DNA of 64,000 nucleotides, from assembly GCA_963764685.1 (NCBI GenBank), contig CAVXTT010000001.1:62001-126000 (forward strand), in the 5' to 3' direction. The first letter of the stretch is position 1; each line of letters begins with the position of its first letter. A model generated the notes under the pieces. The model searched no databases. It was given only the letters and a program-made list of their open reading frames with translations, and was not told the origin of the DNA. This document shows, piece by piece, positions 36,021 to 44,068 of this stretch. Origin of the DNA: CAVXTT01 sp963764685. Its GTDB lineage: Bacteria; Bacteroidota; Ignavibacteria; Ignavibacteriales; Ignavibacteriaceae. Made by a program: the position numbers and the translations under genes.

Positions 36021-37101
36021 ACTCTTTCAGCTTTCTATACAGTGTTCTTTCACTTATATCGAGCATAGAGGCGGCAATTCTTTTATTTCCTCTTGCCTTA
36101 TCCAAAGCGTTCAGAACAGCTTCTTTCTCAATTTCACGAAGAGTTTTGACCTCATTGGGTTCATTTTCTTCATTATTTACCTGTTTTTGGTACATCAGGT
36201 CCTTAAGCTCAACAAGGTCCTTTTTAATTTCATACAAACCCCTGTAGAGAAGTTCCCTGTCAAGTTCTTCTGTTGATTTACGGAGATAGACAGGTAAATT
36301 TCTTCCGGAATGATCATAATCAACACTTTTGAGAAGAGTAGAGAGGAGATCCTCATCTATAACTCCTGTTCTGCTTAATGCCGAGGCAGATTCAACAACA
36401 TTCTTTAATTCCCTCACATTACCCGGCCAGGGAGCTTCCCTTAGCAGATTAAATGCGCCGGGTGTAATTTCAGGCAGCTTCATATTATTAGCTGCACTGT
36501 ACTGCGAAAGAAAATGGTAAACAAGTTCATCTATATCCCCCTTCCTTTTTCTCAAGGGAGGGATATTAAGGGATACAGCCTTTAGCCGGAAATAAAGGTC
36601 CTCCCGAAAATGTCTTGCATCTACTTCCTTCTGAAGGTCTTTATTTGTTGCACCAATAAATCTTACATCTACCCTGGTAACTACCTCATCCCCTATTTTC
36701 ATAAACTCTTTTGATTCAATTGCGCGGAGGAGCTTAACCTGTGTACTTAACGGCATCTCTGCAATCTCATCCAGGAAGAGAGTACCTCCATCGGCTATTT
36801 CAAAATATCCTTTTCTGTTTTCGGAGGCGCCGGTAAAGGAGCCTTTTTTATGACCGAACAATTCGCTCTCAAGAATCCCTTCAGGTATTGCAGCACAATT
36901 TACTGTTACGATCGGCTTGTCGGCTCTCGAACTATACCCGTGTATCGCACGTGCAAAGACTTCCTTCCCTACACCGCTTTCACCATAAATCAGGATAGAA
37001 ATTGATGAGTCGGCAACCTGCATTACTATATCCACCAGGTCGTTAATCTCCGGTGAGTTTCCTATAATACCGAACTCTTTCTTAAACTGACTAATTGTCA
37101 T
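36001..37101 (-). CDS. Sigma54-dependent transcriptional activator without receiver domain
   Basis: 366 residues. The AAA+ domain (about 10-245) has Walker A YGESGVGKEVFAR, the sigma54-contact loop as GSFTGA (the more common form is GAFTGA), Walker B GGTLFLDEIAEM and an arginine-finger region FREDLYFRL. A Fis-type helix-turn-helix closes the protein (ARGNKRIAASMLDISERTLY). There is no N-terminal sensor or receiver, so control must come from a partner or from expression level. It is immediately upstream of the LptE-like gene with overlap, an arrangement suggesting envelope-linked regulation. Confidence 0.92.
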   Translation of the reverse strand: MTISQFKKEFGIIGNSPEINDLVDIVMQVADSSISILIYGESGVGKEVFARAIHGYSSRADKPIVTVNCAAIPEGILESELFGHKKGSFTGASENRKGYFEIADGGTLFLDEIAEMPLSTQVKLLRAIESKEFMKIGDEVVTRVDVRFIGATNKDLQKEVDARHFREDLYFRLKAVSLNIPPLRKRKGDIDELVYHFLSQYSAANNMKLPEITPGAFNLLREAPWPGNVRELKNVVESASALSRTGVIDEDLLSTLLKSVDYDHSGRNLPVYLRKSTEELDRELLYRGLYEIKKDLVELKDLMYQKQVNNEENEPNEVKTLREIEKEAVLNALDKARGNKRIAASMLDISERTLYRKLKEYDIEEK

Positions 37102-37170
37102 ACTTGCAGAATGATGAAATGTTCAAGACATAAATATAAGCAAAAATAAGCACTTTATCGAGGTAAATGA

Positions 37171-37938
37171 CTAAAAGGATACTGCCAAATCTTCTTTAGC
37201 GATAATAACTTTTCCTGACATTTCCTTAGTCAGGGAATTTAGAATCTGCTGCTCATCCCCATCGCTTAAATGCGTAAGGTATAGTTTAGCGGCGCCGGAT
37301 GCCCGAAAAGATTTTAAGACAGCCGGCAGGCTGATATGAGAAACTTCACTGATCATAATATCTAAATTATAATCATCAAAGATGTATAGGTCTTCTTCGG
37401 CTCCGATATCCCCTGTATAAAAGACCGGTTTATTATGAAAGTTGAACAGAAAACTGCTGCAGGAGTAGCTTAGTTCACCGGGAGAATCTTTTATATAACC
37501 ATCAAGATGGGAATTCTGCCTTGCAAGGACCTCAAGGTTTTCCGAAGGATGAAAAAACTCATACTGCGTAAAACCGTTTAGGCGGAATGGAAATCCTAAT
37601 CTTTTAATGAAGAGATAGGATGTATTAATAAAATTAAGAATAGTGTCTTGCAGACTTTCGTGTACGTATAATGATAATTCTTCTGTCCGCTTGTTCAGTT
37701 TCATCTGTATAAGAAGTCCCGCCAGACCTGAATAATGATCAGGATGCATATGAGAAATAATTATGGAGCTGATCTCATTGAATGGGATACCCGCATTAAG
37801 TAATGCCTTTGAAACTCCATCCCCTGCATCGATCAGACAGTATTTCCCCCCGCTGTAAAAAACAAAGGATGAGTGGAATCTTTCTTTAGATGCGGCGGCA
37901 GAGCCGGTGCCGACAAATTTGATATGATCAGTGGTCAT
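37171..37938 (-). CDS. Metallo-beta-lactamase-fold hydrolase, RNase Z-like
   Basis: 255 residues with the metal-binding motif ISHMHPDHYSGLAGLL (HxHxDH), a conserved VFYTGDIGAEEDL block and a late LYLTHLSDGDE histidine. The opening IKFVGTGSAAASKERFHSS is typical of the RNase Z/arylsulfatase-like subgroup. It hydrolyses a phosphoester or similar bond in the cytoplasm. The substrate cannot be inferred, and it is shorter than true tRNase Z. It overlaps the SPOR gene by 11 bases. Confidence 0.85.
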   Translation of the reverse strand: MTTDHIKFVGTGSAAASKERFHSSFVFYSGGKYCLIDAGDGVSKALLNAGIPFNEISSIIISHMHPDHYSGLAGLLIQMKLNKRTEELSLYVHESLQDTILNFINTSYLFIKRLGFPFRLNGFTQYEFFHPSENLEVLARQNSHLDGYIKDSPGELSYSCSSFLFNFHNKPVFYTGDIGAEEDLYIFDDYNLDIMISEVSHISLPAVLKSFRASGAAKLYLTHLSDGDEQQILNSLTKEMSGKVIIAKEDLAVSF

Positions 37939-38641
37939 TATTGATGCCGACTACTCTTCCGTCAAGCTTGTACCGGTCGTTAATGATCTTCAGGAACTCC
38001 CGGGCTTCATTCTCATTTGCAAACTTTCCTACATAGACTATGTCGAATGAAGTTCCCCCTACGAGTTTTTCCTTTATTTGAGTATCGTACCCTGCAGTCC
38101 TGAACTGTTCAACTAATGCGTTTGAATTCTTTTTATTGCTGAATGCCCCTGCTTGTATGGTAAAATGGTATTGCAGGTCTGACTTTTCTTCATTTGATTG
38201 AACAACTGGCTCCTGAGTGGCTATTTCTGATTTTTCATCGGTATCAGGAATATTTCTTTCTGCAAGTTTTATATATGGAGAATCCGTGTATTCTTTTTTA
38301 AGATGCTCGAGGTGCTTCTCTGCTGTGCTGTAAAGTCCAAGTGCAAAGTAATAACTGTAGACCCTGTAAACGGATGCATCTGCATAACGGCTGCGGGGAT
38401 ATTTTTCTATCACGGTATTGAATAACGGCAGTGCATTATCCGGTTCAGTTGTAAGTACAGCTTCAAGGAACATAATTGACGGGTCACCGGGATGTTGTTT
38501 TTTAAGATCAGGCATTTTAGCAACAACCTCATCCTGTTTCCCCTCTTCGATCATTTTAAGGTATGGAACAATGTCAGTCTCCTGTGCAGCGACAGGTAGG
38601 GAGAACAATAAAAAAAGACTTAGAATTAAATATTTTCGCAA
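37928..38641 (-). CDS. SPOR-domain protein with TPR-like repeats
   Basis: 237 residues. A signal peptide (about 1-19, ending in VAAQ) is followed by TPR-like helices (about 20-125, PLFNTVIEKYPRSRYADASVYRVY) and, after a linker, a SPOR domain (about 155-232, YHFTIQAGAFSNKKNSNALV to DGRVVGI). SPOR domains bind denuded peptidoglycan at division sites, and TPRs mediate protein contacts. It probably acts in periplasmic cell-wall or division functions. It starts 7 bp after miaB. Confidence 0.9.
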   Translation of the reverse strand: MRKYLILSLFLLFSLPVAAQETDIVPYLKMIEEGKQDEVVAKMPDLKKQHPGDPSIMFLEAVLTTEPDNALPLFNTVIEKYPRSRYADASVYRVYSYYFALGLYSTAEKHLEHLKKEYTDSPYIKLAERNIPDTDEKSEIATQEPVVQSNEEKSDLQYHFTIQAGAFSNKKNSNALVEQFRTAGYDTQIKEKLVGGTSFDIVYVGKFANENEAREFLKIINDRYKLDGRVVGINNDH

Positions 38642-38648
38642 GACTGGT

Positions 38649-40001
38649 TTATGCAGTTAAAGCAATATTAAATTTACCCGGTGCGGGAATATCGACAAGC
38701 TCTCCGAATAAAGTAGCGTGATTCACTTTTGTTATCCGGACCCTGGCATATATCCCTTCTTTAAGATCAGGATGCACAGGAATAATAGCTACCTTATTAG
38801 AGTCAGTTCTGCCGGCAAAGAATGCTTCAGATTTTCTGCTGAATCCTTCAATCAGGATTATATCTTCTTTACCGACCAATTCTTTATTTATTTCAAAGGA
38901 TATCTGCTGCTGGAGTTCTATGATCTCCTGCAGTCTTTTTGTTTTTGTTTCTTCAGCAACATCATCTTCCATCCGGAACGATTTAGTTCCTTCTCTCGGG
39001 GAATACTTAAACATATATGCACCGTCGTATTTAACTTTCCTCATCAGATCCAGGGTCATAACGTGGTCTTCAAATGTCTCGGACGGGAATCCAGAAATAA
39101 TATCTGTAGAGAAAGTTACGCCGGGAATGATTTCTCTTGCCTTCCCGATTATGCCGAGATAATGGGCGACAGTATAATTCCTGCTCATCAGATCAAGGAT
39201 CCTGTCGCTTCCTGATTGAACAGGCAGGTGAATATACTTGCATAAATTAGAATGTTCTGCAATTGTATAAAGAAGTTTATCTGAAATATCCTGCGGATGG
39301 GATGTAGTAAATCTTATTCTCATAGAACGGTCAATAACAGCTGAAGCAGAAAGAAGATCAGCAAAATCATAATTCTGATCCCTGTAAGAATTGACATTCT
39401 GTCCCAGCAGTGTAACTTCCTTAAAACCTCTCTCCGAAAGCTGTTTGATTTCATCAACAACTGAGGTAAGCGACCGGCTTCTTTCCCTTCCGCGGGTAAA
39501 CGGAACAACACAGAATGTACAGAATTTATCACAACCTCTCATTACAGATATCCAGGCCTGCAGTCCGTCTTCCCTGTAAGGTATAATATCATCATATGTT
39601 TCGGTACGGGAAAGTTTAACCCCGATACCTTTCTCACCATGGAAGGCAACATCGATCAGTTCGGGAAGTCTTCTGTATTCGTCAGGTCCTACTACAATAT
39701 CTACTACTTTTTTCTCTTCAACAAGATCCTTCCTGAGACGTTCAGCCATACACCCGAGAATACCCACAACCAGTCCCGGTTTTGAATCCTTAATCCTCTT
39801 AAAGTTTCCTAACCTGCCGTATATACGCTGTTCTGCATTTTCCCTGATACTGCAGGTATTTAAAAGAACAACATCTGCCTGTTCTGCATCATTTGTTACA
39901 GAATATCCTGAATTCTTCAAAATACCAAGCACAATCTCGGTATCAGCAAGATTCATCTGGCAGCCGTAGGTTTCAATATATATTTTATTATTGCTCATCA
40001 A
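38649..40001 (-). CDS. miaB: tRNA-2-methylthio-N6-dimethylallyladenosine synthase
   Basis: 450 residues, a radical-SAM methylthiotransferase modifying A37 of tRNAs. It opens IYIETYGCQMNLADTEIV, and the radical-SAM triad is RGCDKFCTFCVVPFTRGRER, the MiaB-specific sequence. A TRAM domain closes the protein. The UPF0004 cysteines (GCQMN, NTCSIREN, GILGCMAER) are complete. The frame is intact, unlike its paralogue rimO in this window. It is the first gene of the string running down to the sigma54 activator. Confidence 0.96.
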   Translation of the reverse strand: MMSNNKIYIETYGCQMNLADTEIVLGILKNSGYSVTNDAEQADVVLLNTCSIRENAEQRIYGRLGNFKRIKDSKPGLVVGILGCMAERLRKDLVEEKKVVDIVVGPDEYRRLPELIDVAFHGEKGIGVKLSRTETYDDIIPYREDGLQAWISVMRGCDKFCTFCVVPFTRGRERSRSLTSVVDEIKQLSERGFKEVTLLGQNVNSYRDQNYDFADLLSASAVIDRSMRIRFTTSHPQDISDKLLYTIAEHSNLCKYIHLPVQSGSDRILDLMSRNYTVAHYLGIIGKAREIIPGVTFSTDIISGFPSETFEDHVMTLDLMRKVKYDGAYMFKYSPREGTKSFRMEDDVAEETKTKRLQEIIELQQQISFEINKELVGKEDIILIEGFSRKSEAFFAGRTDSNKVAIIPVHPDLKEGIYARVRITKVNHATLFGELVDIPAPGKFNIALTA

Positions 40002-40074
40002 TTCCGGGGATTTAAAAGAGAAATATAATCCTTAATAGGATGAGGTTCAATGGAGTAGGGTACCGGTAATCCCT

Positions 40075-40230
40075 CTAAAACACGGAGATGAAATACAGAA
40101 CTGCATTCAGGATGATAAAGGAAATTACCCCGTATATAATATAAAGCAGGTTCCGTTTTCTTCTGGTTTCCCGGAAAACCTCTCCGCCAAGGCGGCTGTA
40201 TGTTTTGTCTTCCTTATTAAATCCAAACAT
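40075..40230 (-). CDS. Small single-pass membrane protein, 51 residues
   Basis: The ATG at 40230 leads to MFGFNKEDKTYSRLGGE, a basic stretch RETRRKRN and then one hydrophobic helix (YIIYGVISFIILNAVLYFI), ending at TAG 40075. A positive-inside N-terminus and single helix are typical of real small membrane proteins. It lies between miaB and the sugar transferase, 13 bp from the latter's stop, in the same orientation, so it is probably co-transcribed. Function unknown. Confidence 0.6.
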   Translation of the reverse strand: MFGFNKEDKTYSRLGGEVFRETRRKRNLLYIIYGVISFIILNAVLYFISVF

Positions 40231-40243
40231 ATGATTAAAGTAT

Positions 40244-40918
40244 TTAAAGATGATTTTGGCTTAATAACAAACTTTTACTCTGTTTCCTGCTATAAGCTTT
40301 TCGTGTAATAGAATCAGATTTCCCGGCAAATAGTATTATGGTAATAGTTTTCAAAATAATAATTGCATTTAGTTTCAGGCTCATATTTTCCTCATAAAAT
40401 CTGTCCATTTCAATTAGTCCTGCCATCCCGCTATTCCTGTTTCCGTATACCTGCCATAGACCGGTAATCCCGGGCTTAATCTTTAGTTTTTCTCTCGAAC
40501 TATAATGATAAGGAAATTTCTCCTGCATCGATACCAGGTCATTTATACTAAGAGGACGGGGACCGGCAATGTGCATTTCTCCCCTTATAACATTGATAAG
40601 CTGCGGCAGTTCATCTAAACCTGTACTCCTTAACCAGCTCAGGAATTTTGTAACATAAGGAGCAAGTTCACTCTTATAAAGTATTTCCGGACAATGGATT
40701 TTTTCAGCCGCGGGGGGAATAGTTCGTATCTTATAGATTTTAAAGAGTCCGGCACTTAATGTAATCCCTCTCAACTGGGAAAAGAAAGGATAACTTTTCA
40801 GCTGCAGAAAAGAGATAGATGCAAACAGAAATATCAGCGGAGATGATGCTGTTAAAAGCAGTATGGCTGTCATTATTTCTAATAAGCGAAGTATGCAGAA
40901 CGGATTTCCCCTTTTCAT
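40244..40918 (-). CDS. Bacterial sugar transferase (undecaprenyl-phosphate type)
   Basis: 224 residues. An N-terminal membrane helix (about 12-34) is followed by the catalytic domain with LFKIYKIRTI, the conserved STGLDELPQLINVIRGEMH-IAGPRPL block (about 92-118) and KPGITGLWQVYGN. These enzymes transfer the first sugar-1-phosphate to undecaprenyl phosphate, starting capsule, exopolysaccharide or O-antigen units. The protein matches the short form without the extra N-terminal membrane domain of WbaP. The substrate sugar is unknown. Confidence 0.92.
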   Translation of the reverse strand: MKRGNPFCILRLLEIMTAILLLTASSPLIFLFASISFLQLKSYPFFSQLRGITLSAGLFKIYKIRTIPPAAEKIHCPEILYKSELAPYVTKFLSWLRSTGLDELPQLINVIRGEMHIAGPRPLSINDLVSMQEKFPYHYSSREKLKIKPGITGLWQVYGNRNSGMAGLIEMDRFYEENMSLKLNAIIILKTITIILFAGKSDSITRKAYSRKQSKSLLLSQNHL

Positions 40919-41003
40919 TATGAAGCTCCCCTCTTCATTTTTTAATTAAGTAAAGATAGTGATTAAGGGAAAGACTCCAAAGAAATTAATTTTACCCGGT
41001 TTA

Positions 41004-42278
41004 TCACTTCAGAAGGAGCATCTTTCTCACCAGGATTTGATCTCCGGCTTCCATTTTATAGAAATAAAGTCCGCTGTTCAATCCTGAGCCATCAAAGTTC
41101 ACTTCATAAGTTCCGGCTTGTTTATATTCATTTAGAAGGACTCTGAGTTCCTGTCCGAGAAGATTATAAACAGAAAGTTTAATATTTGCGGGTTCAGGAA
41201 GAGTAAGATTTATAGTTGTAGTCGGATTAAAAGGATTGGGATAATTCTGTTCCAGTCTGAAGCCGCTGATCTCTTTCCCGGCATCATCTACACCAACAGG
41301 ATCATAAAAGAACCGGTGTGAGTTTATCTGGTTACCGGTAATCTGACCTGAATAAAAGAATGCAGAATAGAATGGTAATCCTGTCCGCCTGGTATTATAT
41401 ATCCTTTGACCTGATAGATTTGAGTAGGAAGTTAAATCCCCGTTCGGTTCAATCAGGGAATCCCCGTTCAGAAAAGTATATGAAGAGGAAAACCTTATCA
41501 GTGTATCGGTACATTCTATTTCATCAATGAAATAATTCTGCTTAACTGAAAAATTGGATGAGAGCTGGACTAACGTATCATTGCTGATTAAAAACATCTT
41601 TTCATATATATTGTATCCGCCTGATACCGGCAGACGCTCCCTGGTAAAAAACCTGTCCTTCCCTCCATACATCTGGGTAAGAGTGTATCCCGGTTCTAAA
41701 ATATTCAATGTATCCAGAAGCAGAAATTCTCTTTGGTCCTCAAGATATTTGTACATTATGACACGGTTTGTCGACTGTGAATAGCCAAAGAAATATGGAT
41801 AAACGGCTTCGGGATAGAAAGCAGTATTTCCGGAAAAAGTTGCCCAGACACTGTTTATACTTGTTATTATTTTAACAGAATCATCTAAAAACCCGACCAG
41901 GTAATGTGTGCTGGCATTCCGGATTACGAGAAAATGATCTCCGAATGGGCGGATTGAAAGAATGGAGGGGACATCAACATATCCTTTATATTCGGGTAAA
42001 TATTTATTCAGCAATGAAAAAAGATCAACCCTGCCGGAAGAGAGTACTAAATACTTTTCATTATCTGCTGCCCGCTGATAGGAGACATTAAGACCGATTA
42101 TAATTGTAAAAAACTCCAGGTTATCCTGTTCATTCCTTGTTAAAACCAACATCCCATAATTAGTTGCAAGGTAAGTTATCGAATCTTTTCCCGCCGCCGT
42201 ATAATATTTGGTTTGTGCGGTCAGGAATTGAATTGATAAAAGGAATAAAAAGGCAGAGTAAATAAAAAGCTTGTTCAT
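41004..42278 (-). CDS. Secreted protein with type IX sorting domain
   Basis: 424 residues. The signal peptide (about 1-21, ending in LTAQ) is followed by a region of repeated beta-strands of unknown fold, possibly a propeller, and a type IX C-terminal sorting domain (about 345-424) with LEQNYPNPFNPTTT, YNLLGQELRVLL and the terminal VRKMLLLK. Surface exposure or release is expected. It precedes a terminator-bounded neighbour gene in the same orientation and forms part of a local group of type IX substrates. Confidence 0.85.
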   Translation of the reverse strand: MNKLFIYSAFLFLLSIQFLTAQTKYYTAAGKDSITYLATNYGMLVLTRNEQDNLEFFTIIIGLNVSYQRAADNEKYLVLSSGRVDLFSLLNKYLPEYKGYVDVPSILSIRPFGDHFLVIRNASTHYLVGFLDDSVKIITSINSVWATFSGNTAFYPEAVYPYFFGYSQSTNRVIMYKYLEDQREFLLLDTLNILEPGYTLTQMYGGKDRFFTRERLPVSGGYNIYEKMFLISNDTLVQLSSNFSVKQNYFIDEIECTDTLIRFSSSYTFLNGDSLIEPNGDLTSYSNLSGQRIYNTRRTGLPFYSAFFYSGQITGNQINSHRFFYDPVGVDDAGKEISGFRLEQNYPNPFNPTTTINLTLPEPANIKLSVYNLLGQELRVLLNEYKQAGTYEVNFDGSGLNSGLYFYKMEAGDQILVRKMLLLK

Positions 42279-42301
42279 AAATATTAGCTTTGTTTAAAAT
42301 A

Positions 42302-42330
42302 AAAAAGGGCGGACTATCATCCGCCCTTAG
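42302..42330 (-). terminator. Rho-independent terminator
   Basis: On the minus strand AAGGGCGGA-tgatag-TCCGCCCTT is followed by six T. It lies about 12-40 bases after the stop of the cupredoxin protein gene, clearly separating it from the next gene. Confidence 0.92.
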
Positions 42331-42341
42331 TTAAAAGCTGT

Positions 42342-43895
42342 TTATTTCAGCAGCGTCATCTTTTTTACCTGGGTATACGAACCGGTTTCAAGCTTATAAA
42401 GATAAAGACCACTGTTCAGTCCTGAAGCATCAAAGTTTACTGAATAAGCTCCTGCTTCCTTGAATCCGTTGACTAATGATTTTACTTCCTGTCCCAGCAG
42501 GTTGTAAACAATAAGCTTTACATTTCCCGCTTCGGGTATGGCATAATGAATTGTTGTCGAAGGATTGAAAGGATTAGGATAGTTCTGTGAAAGTTCAAAT
42601 GTAAGAGGAGCAGATACTGTAACTTCAACATTCTGTGAATAGGAGTATGAACCGTCAAAATCAACCTGCTTTAGTCTGTAAATATATTTTCCCGACTGCA
42701 GATCTTTATCTGTGAAGGAATATGAATTCTCTTCGGTAGAAGTTCCTTTACCCTGTACAAAACCTGAAGTGGTCCAGGTACCCGATTGAAGTTTTTGAAT
42801 TTCAAAGCCCCGGTTGTTTGTTTCAGATGCTGTAGTCCATCTTAGAGTAACATTATTTCCGGATGCATTAGCTGTAAATGATGTAAGTTCTACAGGCACT
42901 ACTTGTGCCCAGCTCAATGATACTTTTATTCCGTCAATTACCAGTGTTGGTGCACTTGCGGCTGTTCCCTGACGAATATTAATTGTTCCCAGTGAAGTAG
43001 GATCATTTGCACTGGATGTACCGTGAGAAACAGAAGCTGCCGGCTCGGTAGGGGTGATCGCCGGATTTACAAACAGGAATACTGAATCATCATTAACACC
43101 GGCATTGAATTTATATTTTAATACCAGCAGATACGTAGTACCTGTTGTGTATATTGAATCGGTGTAATTTGGTACTATTGAAGCGGATATTGATGATTTG
43201 GAAATACCGAATGCAAGGTTTCCGTTAGCCGCAAGCTTAACAAAAACTCTTCCCATAAATATAGATGAGTTTGTCGGAGAAACTCCAAAATGCATAAAAT
43301 AATCACCAGTTTGCCCCGTGGTTATGTTAACCATTGCAGCCGCATAAACTGAACCTGTATTTACTGAATCAGGAAATTGTTTGTTCACATCTGCACCGGT
43401 GTTTCCCAGACCTGCAGCATTACCAATTCCTGAAAGAGGGTAATTGGGATAACTCAAACCAGGACTAACAACCAGTTCAGGATTTGAAAAAACAGTTCCG
43501 GTAATATTCCATCCATATAATCTTAGTGAATCACCTGCAGGGTAATCAAAATTTTCCACCAGCGGGAAATTATCTGCTGCAGTAAATGTTGCAGTCATTA
43601 AGGCATGATAGATACAATGATATGCATATTGTCCGCCGACAGTTACGTTATACGTATAAGTATCACCTACTCCCGTAAACTGATAGTTCCAGGTAGCCGC
43701 ACCCAGAGGTACTGCTGTGGAGGTTGTTGTATGTGTCCCTGCCATCAGTGTCCATATTATCTGATCACCTGCATTAACATTTAAATTGGAAGGGATAAAT
43801 GCATTGTTTACTACCTGAACGTAATAAGTTCCGGCAAAGGAAGATGCTCCCCAGAGCAAGAAAATTGCGCAAAAAACCAGTATGGTTTTCTTCAT
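42342..43895 (-). CDS. Secreted cupredoxin-domain protein with type IX sorting domain
   Basis: 517 residues. The signal peptide (about 1-21) is followed by a plastocyanin/azurin-like domain (about 22-108) with NNAFIPSNLNVNAGDQIIW, GTHTTTS and YHCIYHALM. These provide the His, Cys, His and Met ligands of a type 1 copper site. A large central beta-rich domain, an FN3-like stretch (LTSFTANASGNNVTLRWTTA) and the sorting domain (about 440-517, LSQNYPNPFNPSTT to KKMTLLK) follow. It is predicted to be an extracellular copper protein, perhaps in electron transfer. Its own terminator follows, so it is monocistronic. Confidence 0.88.
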   Translation of the reverse strand: MKKTILVFCAIFLLWGASSFAGTYYVQVVNNAFIPSNLNVNAGDQIIWTLMAGTHTTTSTAVPLGAATWNYQFTGVGDTYTYNVTVGGQYAYHCIYHALMTATFTAADNFPLVENFDYPAGDSLRLYGWNITGTVFSNPELVVSPGLSYPNYPLSGIGNAAGLGNTGADVNKQFPDSVNTGSVYAAAMVNITTGQTGDYFMHFGVSPTNSSIFMGRVFVKLAANGNLAFGISKSSISASIVPNYTDSIYTTGTTYLLVLKYKFNAGVNDDSVFLFVNPAITPTEPAASVSHGTSSANDPTSLGTINIRQGTAASAPTLVIDGIKVSLSWAQVVPVELTSFTANASGNNVTLRWTTASETNNRGFEIQKLQSGTWTTSGFVQGKGTSTEENSYSFTDKDLQSGKYIYRLKQVDFDGSYSYSQNVEVTVSAPLTFELSQNYPNPFNPSTTIHYAIPEAGNVKLIVYNLLGQEVKSLVNGFKEAGAYSVNFDASGLNSGLYLYKLETGSYTQVKKMTLLK

Positions 43896-44068
43896 ATAGA
43901 ACTCCTCGAAAAGTAATTTGTAAATGATTAATTAAAGATATTAAAAAAACCTAATCTTCCCATACAAATAAAGATTATTTTTATGTTAAAAAATCAAAAG
44001 GTGTTTTAAAACAATTTCATATATTAACCCGGTTTATGTTTAACTTTTCGTCACCAGGAGAAGCGGTT

